Shown: positions 27,178 to 37,688, counted from the first letter of the stretch. The stretch is 64,000 nucleotides of DNA from Halobacteriales archaeon YIM A00013 (GCA_025041195.1 JAKCFM010000001.1:248001-312000); one strand, 5' to 3'. Made by a program: numbers and translations. Notes: a model not told the origin generated them from the letters alone.

Positions 27178-28224
27178 TTACTGCTGAATTCGTGGATCGA
27201 GATACGAGTACGTGATATCGACGGTGAGGTTAACCAGCGTGAACAGCATGGCAAACACGAGCACCGCCGCCTGTACAACCGGATAGTCGCCAGCCTGGAT
27301 TGCATTCACCAGAATGACTCCAAGTCCGCTGAAGCCAAACACCGTCTCGGTCAGCACGGCACCGCCGAGCATCGTGCCGAACTGAATCCCAATCACTGTG
27401 ATCACCGGGATGAACGCGTTTTTCAGCCCGTGTTTTAGCATGGTGATCTTTTGTCCCTGCCCCTTTGCGCGAGCGGTCCGGATGTAGTCCTGCCGGACGA
27501 CCTCAAGCATCGACGAGCGCATCATCCGCGAGATCAGCGCCATCGAGTAGATCCCCATCACTGCTGCCGGTAACAGGAGATGTTCAACCGCTGAGAAAAA
27601 CGCGTCAATGTTGCCGAGCAACAGCGTATCTATCGTCATTAACCCCGTTAACGGCAACTCATTGCCCATGAACACCCACGGCCCTTCGATGAAATACTGC
27701 GTATCGATTCGACTACTGGCAGGTAACATGCCCAGAATGTTCGCAAACAGAATGATGAGCAGTGGGCCGCTCCAGAAGATTGGCACGCTGATTCCCGCAA
27801 GCGCACCGATACGCGTGATGTGGTCGGTCAACGAGTTCTGTTTGATCGCACTCAGTACGCCCAGTGGCACGCCGAGCAACACGCCAAACAGCTGCCCGTA
27901 GATCGCGAGCTCGATCGTCACTGGAAGCTTATCCACAAGTATCGAATCCCACACCGGTTGCCCGGGCTTTAACACGTAGGATTCGCCAAAGTCGAACTGC
28001 GATACATCGCTTAGAAATCGAGTGTACTGGACCCAGATCGGATCATCGAATCCGAGCTCAGTTCGGATCGTTTCAATCTGTTCCTGTGATGCCCCCTGTC
28101 CGGCCATCACGGCAGCCGGATCGTTCCCCCCAAGATGCAAAATTGCGAAAACGACCGTTGATATACCGATCAGTACCGGTATCAACAACAAGAGCCGTTT
28201 GACAACGAACCATTTTGACGCCAT
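27178..28224 (-). CDS. Dipeptide/oligopeptide-type ABC permease (DppB-like)
   Basis: A 348-residue permease. The DppB N-terminal signature is present: KRLLLLIPVLIGISTVVFAI and LHLGGNDPAAVMAGQGAS (about 9-45). The EAA loop reads YIRTARAKGQGQKITMLKHGLKN (about 240-262; key residues A-R-A-K-G and H-G-L-K-N). Six membrane spans are evident. It lies 57 bases downstream of the solute-binding protein gene and two bases before the DppC-like gene. Confidence 0.93.
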   Translation of the reverse strand: MASKWFVVKRLLLLIPVLIGISTVVFAILHLGGNDPAAVMAGQGASQEQIETIRTELGFDDPIWVQYTRFLSDVSQFDFGESYVLKPGQPVWDSILVDKLPVTIELAIYGQLFGVLLGVPLGVLSAIKQNSLTDHITRIGALAGISVPIFWSGPLLIILFANILGMLPASSRIDTQYFIEGPWVFMGNELPLTGLMTIDTLLLGNIDAFFSAVEHLLLPAAVMGIYSMALISRMMRSSMLEVVRQDYIRTARAKGQGQKITMLKHGLKNAFIPVITVIGIQFGTMLGGAVLTETVFGFSGLGVILVNAIQAGDYPVVQAAVLVFAMLFTLVNLTVDITYSYLDPRIQQ

Positions 28225-28281
28225 CTACCCGATGGCAGAGTCGAGTGTTGAAAAAACCAACTATTCGCGACCCCTGTCAGC

Positions 28282-29955
28282 TCACTCCACGGAAACGAGG
28301 TGCAGGAACGGTCCGCCGACCGGTGCGACCTTATAGCCCGAAACGGCGTCTTTCACGCCACGGAGCTCGTCTGCGTGATCGAGGAACACCCACGGCGCTT
28401 CGTCGTGGGAGATCTGATTCGCTTCGTTGTAGAGCTTCAGTCGAGTCTCATCGTCGTCGATGATCGTCTGTGCCTCCTCGACTTTCTCCATGAACTCCTG
28501 GTTAGCCCATCCAGAGGCGTTGTAGACGTTGTAGCCTTCAGCAGAGAACGAAGCCCAGTCCTGGCCGTCCGGGCTTTCGATACCTGGGTGCAACAGCGGT
28601 CGCAGGAAGTTGTCCGGATCACCGTTATCGGCGTTCCAGCCAAGGAAACACGCGTCGTGTTTGCCAGCGATCGTGTAGTTCAGGAAGTCGTTCCACGACT
28701 TCTTCTCGATCGTGACGTTGATGCCGACTTCTTTCAGGTCCGTCCGGACTTTCTGGGCTGCCTGTGACGGTGACGGGATGTACGGGCGCGGGTTCGTAAA
28801 CGTCGTCAGCGTAAAGTCGAAGCCGTCACCGAAGCCGGCCTCCTCAAGCAGGGAGGTCGCCTTCTCCTGATCGTACGGATACGGATCGAGATCTTCGTTG
28901 TGTCCCGGCACGGCCGGTGGAACTGCCTGACTCGACTGCGAGGCAAAGCCCCTGAAGATCGAATCGACGATCGCTTTCGTGTCAACCGCGTAGTTCAGGG
29001 CCTGGCGCACCTTCGTGTTCCGGAACTCTTCGCGCTTTTCCAGGTTCATCGCGAGATAGCCCGTAACGAGTCCCGTCATCTGAACCAGCTCGACGCCGTC
29101 TGCGTTGTCGATCCGGTCTGCTCCCTCCGCATCGATGCCGTCGATGATGTGGATGTCTTCGCTCGTGAGCTTTGAGACTCGCGTTGAGTTCTCACCCACG
29201 GCAAGGAAGATCACGTACTCTGACTTGGGGGCGTCCCCCCAGTAGTCGGGGTTGGCCTTCAGCCGGATCTTCTCGCCCTCATTCTGCCACGCATCAAGCG
29301 TGAACGGCCCCGTGCCAACGGCCGAGCTGTCGAACTGCTCGCCGGTTTTGATCTCCTTTTCGGACATCACACCGGCGGCGAAGACGGCAAGGTTTCGCAA
29401 CATTGGGGCGAACTTCTTTTTCGTCGTGATGGTGACGGTCGTTTCGTCCGTCGCCTCGACGCTTTCGACCTGTCCGAAGGTGTTGCCCGCGTACGATGTG
29501 GCGTCTTCCTCACCGATGTAATATTCGTACTCCGGATCGGTGAACCGCTTGTACGTCGCGACGAAATCTGCTGCCGTCAGATCCTCACCGTTGTGGAACG
29601 TGACGTCGTCGCGAAGCGTCAGCTCGATCGTTTTCCCATCGGTTTCCCACTCCGTCGCCAACGCCGCTTCGATCTCGTTTTTACCCGGAACGAACTGCAC
29701 CAGCTTATCGTAAATCTGGTTCGTGACCTTCACTGACTCGCCGTCATCAATCTTGTGAAGATCGAGCGATTTCGTTGCGGCCCCGCGCGCATAGTTGATC
29801 GTCCCCGACGCTTCACTATCGCCGCCATCACCGTCAGTTCCACCGCTCTCGTCTGTCGACCCCGAACAACCCGCTATAGATACTGCCGCGATCGTTCCCC
29901 CAGTGGCTTTCAGGAATGACCTACGACTGTGATTACCATCCACGTCCATACCCAC
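28282..29955 (-). CDS. ABC solute-binding lipoprotein, peptide/nickel family
   Basis: A 557-residue class-C (family 5) substrate-binding protein. The N-terminus has a Tat motif (RRSFLKATGG) and a lipobox VSIAGCSGS with the cysteine near residue 29. A Gly/Asp/Ser spacer follows. The core has the family signature around TWETDGKTIELTLRDDVTFHNGE (about 105-127; key WETDGKT and FHNGE). Ligand could be oligopeptides or other solutes. The start is 29955, or two codons later at MDVDG; both leave the signal intact. Located between the ATPase and permease genes. Confidence 0.92.
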   Translation of the reverse strand: MGMDVDGNHSRRSFLKATGGTIAAVSIAGCSGSTDESGGTDGDGGDSEASGTINYARGAATKSLDLHKIDDGESVKVTNQIYDKLVQFVPGKNEIEAALATEWETDGKTIELTLRDDVTFHNGEDLTAADFVATYKRFTDPEYEYYIGEEDATSYAGNTFGQVESVEATDETTVTITTKKKFAPMLRNLAVFAAGVMSEKEIKTGEQFDSSAVGTGPFTLDAWQNEGEKIRLKANPDYWGDAPKSEYVIFLAVGENSTRVSKLTSEDIHIIDGIDAEGADRIDNADGVELVQMTGLVTGYLAMNLEKREEFRNTKVRQALNYAVDTKAIVDSIFRGFASQSSQAVPPAVPGHNEDLDPYPYDQEKATSLLEEAGFGDGFDFTLTTFTNPRPYIPSPSQAAQKVRTDLKEVGINVTIEKKSWNDFLNYTIAGKHDACFLGWNADNGDPDNFLRPLLHPGIESPDGQDWASFSAEGYNVYNASGWANQEFMEKVEEAQTIIDDDETRLKLYNEANQISHDEAPWVFLDHADELRGVKDAVSGYKVAPVGGPFLHLVSVE

Positions 29956-30002
29956 ACAGCATGAATGGTTTCTTATAAGGTTGACGAATTGGAAAACTGA
30001 CG

Positions 30003-32846
30003 CTAATTATTGCCGTGGTCTGGCTGGTTGTAAAGATGGCAGGCTGCCGGGTGGGGTTCTTTTTGTAACACTGGTTCAGACCCCTCACAGATGCTGGCAA
30101 ACCGGTTATCAAGCGTCGCTTCGGCTTCGCCCCATTTGTCGTTGCTGATGAGTTCGATCACGTAAGCGATCGTCATTCTGTTTTCTCCGCCCAGGGTCGT
30201 CTCAAACAGCTGGTCGACTAGCTCCTGGGGTGAGGCCTCGCCACCCTGGCCAGTCGACTGCGGTGTCGCCACCCTCGTCCCACCATCGGTTGCGTACGCA
30301 GCATCTTGCATCGCCTCGATATCGATGGCTCGATCTTTCACCTGCTGGCGGAAATGCATCACCTCGCGGTAGGCCTCCTGGTTGATGTCGATATCATCTG
30401 GCGGAATAATCGACGGACAGCGGGTTCTAAACGAACAGCCAGATGGCGGATCGACAGGGCTCGGGACGGTTCCCTCAAGGATGATTCGGTCGGTATCACG
30501 CGTTGGATCCGGAACCGGAATTGCAGACAGTAACGACCGAGTGTACGGATGCTTCGGCTCGGCGAACAGCTCATCCGTTGACGCGATCTCAACGATCTTG
30601 CCAAGATACATCACCGCGATACGGTCGCTGATGTGGCGCACGACGGACAGATCGTGTGCGATAAAGAGGAACGTGAGTCCGAACTGTTGCTGGAGATCCT
30701 CAAGCAGGTTGATGATCTGGGCCTGCACGCTCACATCGAGGGCGCTCACAGGCTCATCGCAAACGATGAAGTCCGGGTCGACGGCAAGCGCGCGCGCAAT
30801 GCCGACGCGCTGGCGCTGCCCACCAGAGAGCTCATGCGGGTAGCGATCCCGCTGGGTGGGATCAAGACCGACAGCACTCAACAGCTCCGTGATACGCTGA
30901 TCACGAACGTCCCATTTCTCTCGATCGATCTCGACTGACAACGTGAGTCCCCGGTGACTAGAGGTCAGATCTATGTCGAGATCTGCCTCCGAAAGGATCG
31001 GCGTTCGGATCTCAAGCGACCCGATTTCGTCGTTTCGAATTGTCACTGCGATGTCGCTGTCGTCCCGATCGACGAGCTCTCCAATCAACGATTCCGTGCC
31101 AGTGAGTTCGATCTGCTTTCCACCGACAACGGTCGCTGAAATGTCAAACCGCGGCCGATCGTGAATCTGTAATGGCTCTTCGATCGTCTTGCCGACCGTC
31201 TGTCGCGGATCGAGACTCGACAGTGGGTCCTGGAAAATCATCTGCATGTCTCGGCGTGTTTTGCGCAGTTCTGTCCGGCCCAGATCGTCCAGTGGATCGC
31301 CTGCGAACAGTACAGAGCCGTCAGTCGGCTCGATCAATCGCATGATCGACCGCCCAGTTGTGGATTTTCCACAGCCCGACTCACCAACGAGCCCCAGGGT
31401 TTCGCCCTCGTACACGTTGAGGTCGATCCCATCAACCGCTTTGACCGTTCCATCACCGAAGAGCCGACCCAGAATGCCACTCTCCTGTGAGAAATGCTTG
31501 GTTAGCTGACGGGTGGAAATCAACGGCTGTTCGGTCGTGTCCACGTCTTTCGTCGAACTGGCGCGAACTCCCTCCGGTTGATAGCGCGAGATGTCGTACT
31601 CGGGGAGGATGCATTTTGCGCGATGATTGATCTCGTCGCTACCATGCTGGAGGAATGGGATCTCCCCGTGTTCACACTCGGGTTTCGACCACGGACATCG
31701 GGGTGCAAAATGACACCCTTCAGGCATATTTATCAGGTCGGGAACGTTCCCCTCGATCGGTGTGAGTCGATCGGTTCCTTCGTGTGGGATCGATTCGAGC
31801 AGCGTGTAGGTGTATGGATGCGATGGATTCGTGAAGATCTCCTCGACGGGGCCTTCTTCGACGATTTCCCCGGCGTACATCACTGCCACGCGGTCACAGG
31901 TTTCGGCCACGACACCGAGGTCGTGGGTAATAAACAGCACCGACATTCCGATCTCCTGCTGGAGATCTTTGATCAGATCCAGGATCTGCGCCTGGATTGT
32001 GACATCGAGCGCGGTGGTTGGCTCATCGGCGATCAACAGCTTTGGTCGACACGCTAGCGCGATGGCCACGAGGACGCGCTGGCGCATTCCCCCGGAGAAT
32101 TCGTGTGGATACTCGTCGATTCGCTGTGTGGGTTCTGGAATACCGACCTCATCGAGCAGCTCGATCGTTTCCTCTCGAATCTCTTCGCTCATCCGCCCTG
32201 GGACGAGCGATTCGAGGATTGCGTTTGGCCAGCTGTCCTTTCGTTTGCCCCCATAACGGTGGAGACGAAGGCTTTCGGCGATCTGCTCGCCAATCGTGAG
32301 TGCAGGGTTCAGCGACGTCATCGGATCCTGGAACACCATTCCGATGTCGCCGCCCCGGATGTCACGGAGAAGGTTTTCTGGCGCTTCGCTCAGATCGAGC
32401 CAGCCGTCATCGATGGAGAGACAGCCCCCTTCCGAATCCGGGGTGATGATCTCTTCGGACTGGCGTCGCGCCATCGAGGCGAGTCCATCAGCCCGATCCG
32501 GTGGGGTCTGTCCCGACGGTATGGCGTTCGGATCGATCGATGCGTCGTTAATATGGATGAATCCTTCGTGACGAGCGGTGACGATCGCTTCTGGATAGTC
32601 CCTCGCAATTCGACTGACAGTCGCGGAGTCGTGAAATGCAACTTGACCAGCAGTCACTTCCCCCGGTGCGTCAACGAGGTCCATCGCCGAGAGTGCCGTT
32701 ACCGACTTCCCGGAACCACTCTCTCCCACGAGTCCGACGGTCTCACCCGCTTGTATGGTGAGGTCGATATCGTTCACCGCCTCGACGACACCGCGATCGG
32801 TGTCGAACTCTGTTCGCAGACCTGACAGCGAGAGTAAATCGGGCAC
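30003..32846 (-). CDS. Fused dipeptide-type ABC ATPase (DppD-DppF) with inserted segments
   Basis: A 947-residue protein joining two nucleotide-binding domains. The first has Walker [12 protein letters not shown] (about 37-47) and signature [12 protein letters not shown]; the second has [12 protein letters not shown] (about 483-494) and [12 protein letters not shown]. Both have the C-terminal oligopeptide-transporter extension with the cysteine-rich [17 protein letters not shown]-type motif, which may bind an Fe-S cluster or metal. About 120 extra residues separate Walker A and Q-loop in the first domain (after [12 protein letters not shown]), and about 100 extra residues precede the second signature. 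A further C-terminal tail is present. It would energise the two permeases downstream. Confidence 0.9.
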   Translation of the reverse strand: MPDLLSLSGLRTEFDTDRGVVEAVNDIDLTIQAGETVGLVGESGSGKSVTALSAMDLVDAPGEVTAGQVAFHDSATVSRIARDYPEAIVTARHEGFIHINDASIDPNAIPSGQTPPDRADGLASMARRQSEEIITPDSEGGCLSIDDGWLDLSEAPENLLRDIRGGDIGMVFQDPMTSLNPALTIGEQIAESLRLHRYGGKRKDSWPNAILESLVPGRMSEEIREETIELLDEVGIPEPTQRIDEYPHEFSGGMRQRVLVAIALACRPKLLIADEPTTALDVTIQAQILDLIKDLQQEIGMSVLFITHDLGVVAETCDRVAVMYAGEIVEEGPVEEIFTNPSHPYTYTLLESIPHEGTDRLTPIEGNVPDLINMPEGCHFAPRCPWSKPECEHGEIPFLQHGSDEINHRAKCILPEYDISRYQPEGVRASSTKDVDTTEQPLISTRQLTKHFSQESGILGRLFGDGTVKAVDGIDLNVYEGETLGLVGESGCGKSTTGRSIMRLIEPTDGSVLFAGDPLDDLGRTELRKTRRDMQMIFQDPLSSLDPRQTVGKTIEEPLQIHDRPRFDISATVVGGKQIELTGTESLIGELVDRDDSDIAVTIRNDEIGSLEIRTPILSEADLDIDLTSSHRGLTLSVEIDREKWDVRDQRITELLSAVGLDPTQRDRYPHELSGGQRQRVGIARALAVDPDFIVCDEPVSALDVSVQAQIINLLEDLQQQFGLTFLFIAHDLSVVRHISDRIAVMYLGKIVEIASTDELFAEPKHPYTRSLLSAIPVPDPTRDTDRIILEGTVPSPVDPPSGCSFRTRCPSIIPPDDIDINQEAYREVMHFRQQVKDRAIDIEAMQDAAYATDGGTRVATPQSTGQGGEASPQELVDQLFETTLGGENRMTIAYVIELISNDKWGEAEATLDNRFASICEGSEPVLQKEPHPAACHLYNQPDHGNN

Positions 32847-32881
32847 GGTTGAGAGTCGTTAGAATAGGACAGTTAAATCAT

Positions 32882-34366
32882 TTAGGAACTTCGCCGTCGC
32901 CATCCGGCGAGTACGAGTGCGACAGCGCCGCCGAGCAGGCCGAATCCACCGCCCTCAGTCGATGTGGTCGGAGTCGTTCCCGTTCGCTCGGGTGGCGATC
33001 GATTATCGGTCGTGGCAGAATTTGGCTTCGTATTATCCGACCCTGAATCCGGAGTAGTTTCGTTGCGAGTGACTGTCGGGTCGTCGGTGTGCGCAGGGGC
33101 ATCGACAGATTCGAGAACGTGAATCGACCCCCCGTGGAAGTAACACCGCTTGTCAACGACGGCGGCCAGTTCAAGCTCACCGATTTCGGGTCGGGAGATC
33201 GCAGTCACAGAGGCAACCGTTCCATCCGTGGGATCGAGCATGCTGCCCCCAGCGTACAGCCGAGATCCCACCCGTGCGAGGCCGGCAGTTGGCACCTGTC
33301 CAGCTGGTGCGCGAGTATCGGTAGCCGGTGTTTCAGGGAGCGGTTCTCGCCAGAGTTCGGAGCCATCCAATCGATCGAGTGCGATGATCGTGGTCGCGTT
33401 ATTCATCGAGAGATAGACACGCTCGTCGTCGATCGCCTCGACGGCGACGATGGTTTCTCCGCCGTAGGCTGTTTTCCACAGCTCCGTTCCCGTTATGACA
33501 TCGAGGGCGATCAGCGTCGACCCGGGATAGGCGGCCTCCCAGACGATCAGCGTATCGTTCCAGACGGCTGCGACGTCGCGGGCATTAACGTCAGGCAGTG
33601 CATCCCACAGCACCTTCCCACTCGGTGCATCGATTGCCCGCACGCCTTCGGTTTCGGCGACGAACACACGACCATCGGCAACCAGTATCGTGTTCTGCCC
33701 AGGGGTGTCGAGATCGATCGGTGCTTGCCAGAGGATAGCGCTGCCCTGTGCGTCGATTCGGTAGACGTAGGACTGATTCGATCCGGAGCGGGCTGGCCCA
33801 CAGCAGAACACCGAATCTCCGTGCGCTGTCAGCGACGAAAACGTCTTTTGGCTATCGACGCCGAGCTGCCATCGCTTTGCGCCACTGTCGGCTTCCACGG
33901 CGACAATTGTCGTGTGTACCGTCTCATTTTCGTTGCCGATACGAACCGGAGCCAACACGATGTCGTTTACAACAGTCGGGACGGCGATGTCAGCACGCAT
34001 TGAATCGCCGTACGCAGATTGTGGGACCGTCGCCTTCACCGACCATCGTTCGGCTCCATCGGCTGCGTCGTATGCCCGGAGCGCTGAATCGGCGGCGTAC
34101 ACCGTTCCGTTCACGACCGCGCCAATCTCCGTTTTGCTCCCATCGCGAGTCTCCCCCACGTTCCACGAAGTTGTCAGCTCACCGGTGGGTCCAGCTCCAC
34201 CTTGCAGCCACGACGTTTTTCCCGCTGTTGCTCCGGGTTGTGGCCAGCTACCGTCGGTGTTTGCCCCCGCCGACACCCCACTGCCTGCTGTCACCACACC
34301 CAGCCCCGTGGCGGTGACAGCAGAAAGAAACCCCCGCCGAGAGATCGCGTCGATCGAACTGGTCAT
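32882..34366 (-). CDS. Tat-exported PQQ-type beta-propeller, copy 1 (PGF-CTERM-like anchor)
   Basis: A 494-residue secreted protein. Signal SRRGFLSAVTATGLGVVTAG is Tat-like. The mature part has repeated PQQ-type blades such as LRAYDAADGAERWSVKATVP, VEADSGAKRWQLGVDSQKTF, ALDVITGTELWKTAYGGE and ALDRLDGSELWREPLPET. A Thr/Ser/Pro-rich spacer (about 425-468) leads to GGGFGLLGGAVALVLAGWRRR, a PGF-CTERM-like tripartite end with hydrophobic helix and basic tail. No PQQ-dehydrogenase catalytic residues are recognised, so it is probably a binding or scaffold propeller. It lies 35 bases upstream of the ATPase start. Confidence 0.88.
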   Translation of the reverse strand: MTSSIDAISRRGFLSAVTATGLGVVTAGSGVSAGANTDGSWPQPGATAGKTSWLQGGAGPTGELTTSWNVGETRDGSKTEIGAVVNGTVYAADSALRAYDAADGAERWSVKATVPQSAYGDSMRADIAVPTVVNDIVLAPVRIGNENETVHTTIVAVEADSGAKRWQLGVDSQKTFSSLTAHGDSVFCCGPARSGSNQSYVYRIDAQGSAILWQAPIDLDTPGQNTILVADGRVFVAETEGVRAIDAPSGKVLWDALPDVNARDVAAVWNDTLIVWEAAYPGSTLIALDVITGTELWKTAYGGETIVAVEAIDDERVYLSMNNATTIIALDRLDGSELWREPLPETPATDTRAPAGQVPTAGLARVGSRLYAGGSMLDPTDGTVASVTAISRPEIGELELAAVVDKRCYFHGGSIHVLESVDAPAHTDDPTVTRNETTPDSGSDNTKPNSATTDNRSPPERTGTTPTTSTEGGGFGLLGGAVALVLAGWRRRSS

Positions 34367-34395
34367 CGATGATGGGTTTTAGAATTGCGCGTAAT

Positions 34396-34405
34396 GTGTC
34401 TTCTG
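34396..34405 (-). promoter_or_regulatory. Shared propeller-promoter element, copy 1
   Basis: GTGTCTTCTG on the plus strand (CAGAAGACAC on the coding strand), whose near edge is 30 bases upstream of the ATG at 34366. The same ten bases occur at the equivalent place before the other two propeller genes. Flanking bases agree less well here than between copies 2 and 3. Confidence 0.5.
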
Positions 34406-34419
34406 TCCTGGCAATGCAG

Positions 34420-35979
34420 TTACCGCCGTCGTCGCCAGCCGGCAACACCGAGGGCAGCAATCGCCGCTGGAATGGTGAAACCAGGGCCATTCGTGGCGGT
34501 GGTTTCATCCGTGGCAGATGAGGCGTGTCCTCTGGAGTCGGTAGCTGACGGTACAGAACTGTCGTCAGTCCCAGTTGTTGCAGTCGGTGCAGAGGAACCC
34601 TGCTGCGGATTGGTCGTTCCCGTCGCTCCGTCACTGTCGGGGTTTTCAGACCCTTCTGTTGCTGGTGGCGTACTGGTCTGCTGTTCTGCTCCGTTCACAG
34701 CGAGCAGCCGCTGGCCGCCGAAAAACAGTTTTCCTTCCGCTACAGCATTGAGCCGATACGGTGCGGTCCACGGCCCATCGACGGCAATGGTGGAGTGCAC
34801 CGACCCATCCGCTGGATCGAGTACGAACCCTCCCGCATATAAATACGATCCTACACGAGCCATCCAGGTTGGATTTGGCTTTCCCTTCAATGGTTCATTC
34901 TCTGCTGTATCTGGCCACTGTGTGAGCTGTCGCGTCCAAAGTTCCGATCCGTCGGTTCGGTCAAGTCCAACAACGGTTGGGGCTTCTTTGCCCACACCGA
35001 CCCCGACATACACCTGTTCTGTATCCATGGTTGCAACACGGATGCGAATGTGCTCACCAGCGTAGGCCTGCTTCCACCGCTCTTCGCCCGTTTTCGGATC
35101 AAGCGCAATCACTGTTGCTCCTGGAGATGTGTCTTCGCTTACCAGCAGTAGCTCACTGTCGACCATATCAACGTGCGGTTGTTTCACGTTGGGCAATTGT
35201 TTCCAGATCCGCTCGCCAGTATTCGTGTCCAGGGCAACAACGCCGCTTTGTTCGGCGATGAAAAGCCGGTTGCCAGTGATGGCAGGTGTGTGATACTCAG
35301 TACGGTTACCGAGCGATATCGATTGTTTCCATCCAATTTCTCCATCGCTGGGAGCGAACTGATAGACGTATTCGGCGTCGCCGCCGGCCAGATCTGGCCC
35401 ACACATGTAGCAAGTGCCGTCCTCTGCTCTTATGTTTGAGAACTCGGATGCGGCTTTGGTCCCTTTTTCCCAACGCTTCTCACCGCTTTTTGCGTCCACA
35501 CCCATCAATTTCGCATACTCGGCACCGTCGCCATCAAAGACGCCGATGCGAACTGGTGCAATTACCACTCCATTGACGTATGTAGGGCGCTCCACGTCGA
35601 GTACTGCTCCATCGGGATTCTCGATATCCGGGATTTTTGTTTCGGCACTCCACTTTGTTGTGCCAGTCTCGACGTTCTTTGCCACGAGGACACTTCCTGA
35701 CGCGTACACAGTTCCATCAACAACTGCGCCCACCTGTGGATCGCCAGAATATCCTCCTATATTACCTTTCCAGTCGACAGAGAGCGCTCCGGCAGGCCCC
35801 GTCCCCTGGAGCTGTGCATTTGTCCCGCCGGCGTTAGAGCCCGGCTGTGCCCACCGGTCAGCTGCGGGGGCTCCAGTAGCTGGGGCTGGGATCGTTCCAG
35901 TTAGCAAACCAGCAGAAAGACCACCGGCAATGCCGGTTAGAACTGTCCGCCGAGAATATGTAGATTGTAGCATTCCCAT
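34420..35979 (-). CDS. Tat-exported PQQ-type beta-propeller, copy 2 (PGF-CTERM)
   Basis: A 519-residue paralogue. Signal SRRTVLTGIAGGLSAGLLTG is Tat-like. Blades include VAKNVETGTTKWSAETKIPD, GVDAKSGEKRWEKGTKAASE, ALDPKTGEERWKQAYAGE and GLDRTDGSELWTRQLTQW. After a Ser/Thr/Asp-rich spacer the C-terminus reads GPGFTIPAAIAALGVAGWRR, a clear PGF-CTERM signal with PGF, hydrophobic helix and Arg tail. The sequence LLAVNG at the end of the last blade matches the other copies. Start may be 35979 or 35973 (MLQSTYSRR). Confidence 0.9.
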   Translation of the reverse strand: MGMLQSTYSRRTVLTGIAGGLSAGLLTGTIPAPATGAPAADRWAQPGSNAGGTNAQLQGTGPAGALSVDWKGNIGGYSGDPQVGAVVDGTVYASGSVLVAKNVETGTTKWSAETKIPDIENPDGAVLDVERPTYVNGVVIAPVRIGVFDGDGAEYAKLMGVDAKSGEKRWEKGTKAASEFSNIRAEDGTCYMCGPDLAGGDAEYVYQFAPSDGEIGWKQSISLGNRTEYHTPAITGNRLFIAEQSGVVALDTNTGERIWKQLPNVKQPHVDMVDSELLLVSEDTSPGATVIALDPKTGEERWKQAYAGEHIRIRVATMDTEQVYVGVGVGKEAPTVVGLDRTDGSELWTRQLTQWPDTAENEPLKGKPNPTWMARVGSYLYAGGFVLDPADGSVHSTIAVDGPWTAPYRLNAVAEGKLFFGGQRLLAVNGAEQQTSTPPATEGSENPDSDGATGTTNPQQGSSAPTATTGTDDSSVPSATDSRGHASSATDETTATNGPGFTIPAAIAALGVAGWRRRR

Positions 35980-36008
35980 TCAGATTTGAATTACTAGCTA
36001 CGAGTAAA

Positions 36009-36018
36009 GTGTCTTCTG
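36009..36018 (-). promoter_or_regulatory. Shared propeller-promoter element, copy 2
   Basis: GTGTCTTCTG on the plus strand, 30 bases upstream of the ATG at 35979. The surrounding 14 bases (AAGTGTCTTCTGGC, 36007-36020) are identical to those before copy 3. At this distance it would overlap the TATA/BRE region of a leaderless haloarchaeal promoter, so it may be a promoter element or an overlapping operator. Confidence 0.55.
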
Positions 36019-36028
36019 GCAATCGCAC

Positions 36029-37651
36029 CTACTGATTGATGAATCGTCGCCAGCCGGCAACCCCCAGCGCGGCGATGGTGGCTGGAATGGTGAAACCAGG
36101 GCCGTTCGTGGCGGTGGTTTCATCTTCGGCGGGTGTGGTTTCGGTTTGGTCTTCGGGTGGATCTGTTGTCACTTGGCCGGCATCCGTGCTTTTGGCCGTC
36201 GAACTTCCTTCCGTAGAATTTGGTGTGGTTGCTGTTTCTGTGGCCGTCGGTTTCGGGGTCCCTTGTTCCGTCGTCTCGCCGTCGACGACGATGAGATCTC
36301 CACCGCCGATGAACAGCTTCCCGGCTGCGATCGCTTCGACTTGGTACGTTGTCATCACGTCAGCATCGTGTGTAAACGTCTGTTTGATTGCGCCCGTTGC
36401 CGGATCGAGAATGGCCCCACCGGCGTACAACAGCGACCCAATCCGGGATAAAACTCCGCGAGGGACCCGTTCAGTGGACGCCTCCTCGTGCACTCGATCG
36501 ATTTCGCTGGTCCGCCACTGGACGCTGCCGTCGGTGCGGTCGAGGGCGATGATGGCCCCATTTTCCGCTCTTTGATACACGTCCACATAGAGATGGTCTG
36601 CATCGGTTGCCATCTCAGTGACGTAGCCGTTCTGGGAGAACGCCTGCTTCCATCGTTGGTCACCAGTCTCTGCGTCAAGCGCGATAATGGTGATACCCGG
36701 ATCAGTGCTTTCGTGCACGTACACGGTATCGTCTGCGATGGCTTCTATCGAGAGCTCTCGCACCCGTGGCAGTGCCGACCAGAGCGCATCGCCAGTACTG
36801 CGATCGTAGGCAGCAATCCCGCGTGCCCGCGAGACAAACAGTCTCCCGAATATACTCTCGTAACTGTTGATTGGTGTCTGCTCTGGGTTGACCGACCAGA
36901 CGGTTTCGCCAGATCGTGAATCGTATGCTGTGACCGTTTCGGGCGCTATGGCGATCACGAGACCGTCTTCAACGAGTGGTGCCTTTCGTATCGCGTGTTC
37001 CTTTCGCTGTATTGGCTGTCGCCAGCGAACGGAGCCATCCTCGGCCTGGAGACAGTACAGATAGAACGCTTCTCCGCCGTCGATATCACCTCCCGTGACA
37101 TAGCACAGCTCATCGACAACTGTCACGGGCGACAGCTCCGCTTTGACCGGGAAGTCGACCCGCCAGTGTTTTGCTCCAGTTTCGGCATCCAGTGCAACGA
37201 GCGCGGCCTGGACGTGATCGAACGCATCAAACACGCCGTAATGGATCGGTGCGTACACCGTTCCGTCGGCAACCGTCGGGCGGTCAACATCAGGATGATC
37301 AGCTTCAGGATTTGGTTCGGGCGGTGGGCCGCCGGTGAAGATCCACTGTTCGCTCCCGTCCTCGATATCGAACGCCCCGAGTCGCTCACCCGTTGCGTAC
37401 ATCGTTTCATCGACGATCGGTCCCACCTCGACCCCGTTTCGCCACGCGCTCACACCGCCACTCCAGGCCGCAGAAAGTGATCCTGCGGGGCCAACCGCCC
37501 CGCTGGCACTGCTTTGCAGCTGGCGGTGATCCACTGTTCCCCTCGGTGAATCCGCCGTCATGGCTGATCCGGTCCCACCAGAACACACCACCCCAGCCGC
37601 CGCCGCTCCGAGAAATGTCCGCCGAGATAATTCTTCAGAAGTATAGTTCAT
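36029..37651 (-). CDS. Tat-exported PQQ-type beta-propeller, copy 3 (PGF-CTERM)
   Basis: A 540-residue paralogue and the first gene of the run. Signal SRRTFLGAAAAGVVCSGGTG is Tat-like with a cysteine, possibly a lipobox. Blades include GAFDIEDGSEQWIFTGGPPP, ALDAETGAKHWRVDFPVKAE, AYDSRSGETVWSVNPEQTPI, ALDAETGDQRWKQAFSQNG and ALDRTDGSVQWRTSEIDRVH. A Thr/Glu/Ser/Pro spacer leads to GPGFTIPATIAALGVAGWRR. The C-terminus is nearly identical to copy 2 there, so the duplication is recent or the segment is under gene conversion. Expected to sit on the outer face of the membrane after archaeosortase processing. Confidence 0.9.
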   Translation of the reverse strand: MNYTSEELSRRTFLGAAAAGVVCSGGTGSAMTADSPRGTVDHRQLQSSASGAVGPAGSLSAAWSGGVSAWRNGVEVGPIVDETMYATGERLGAFDIEDGSEQWIFTGGPPPEPNPEADHPDVDRPTVADGTVYAPIHYGVFDAFDHVQAALVALDAETGAKHWRVDFPVKAELSPVTVVDELCYVTGGDIDGGEAFYLYCLQAEDGSVRWRQPIQRKEHAIRKAPLVEDGLVIAIAPETVTAYDSRSGETVWSVNPEQTPINSYESIFGRLFVSRARGIAAYDRSTGDALWSALPRVRELSIEAIADDTVYVHESTDPGITIIALDAETGDQRWKQAFSQNGYVTEMATDADHLYVDVYQRAENGAIIALDRTDGSVQWRTSEIDRVHEEASTERVPRGVLSRIGSLLYAGGAILDPATGAIKQTFTHDADVMTTYQVEAIAAGKLFIGGGDLIVVDGETTEQGTPKPTATETATTPNSTEGSSTAKSTDAGQVTTDPPEDQTETTPAEDETTATNGPGFTIPATIAALGVAGWRRFINQ

Positions 37652-37678
37652 TGTCGGGTTGAGACCCAGTTCTGGTAA

Positions 37679-37688
37679 GTGTCTTCTG
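37679..37688 (-). promoter_or_regulatory. Shared propeller-promoter element, copy 3
   Basis: GTGTCTTCTG on the plus strand, 28 bases upstream of the ATG at 37651, within the 14-base match AAGTGTCTTCTGGC (37677-37690) to copy 2. It is the first element of the cluster. Confidence 0.55.

Noticed and set aside
28300-28767. A 155-codon plus-strand frame within the solute-binding gene
   Set aside because: Antisense shadow of a recognised family-5 binding protein.
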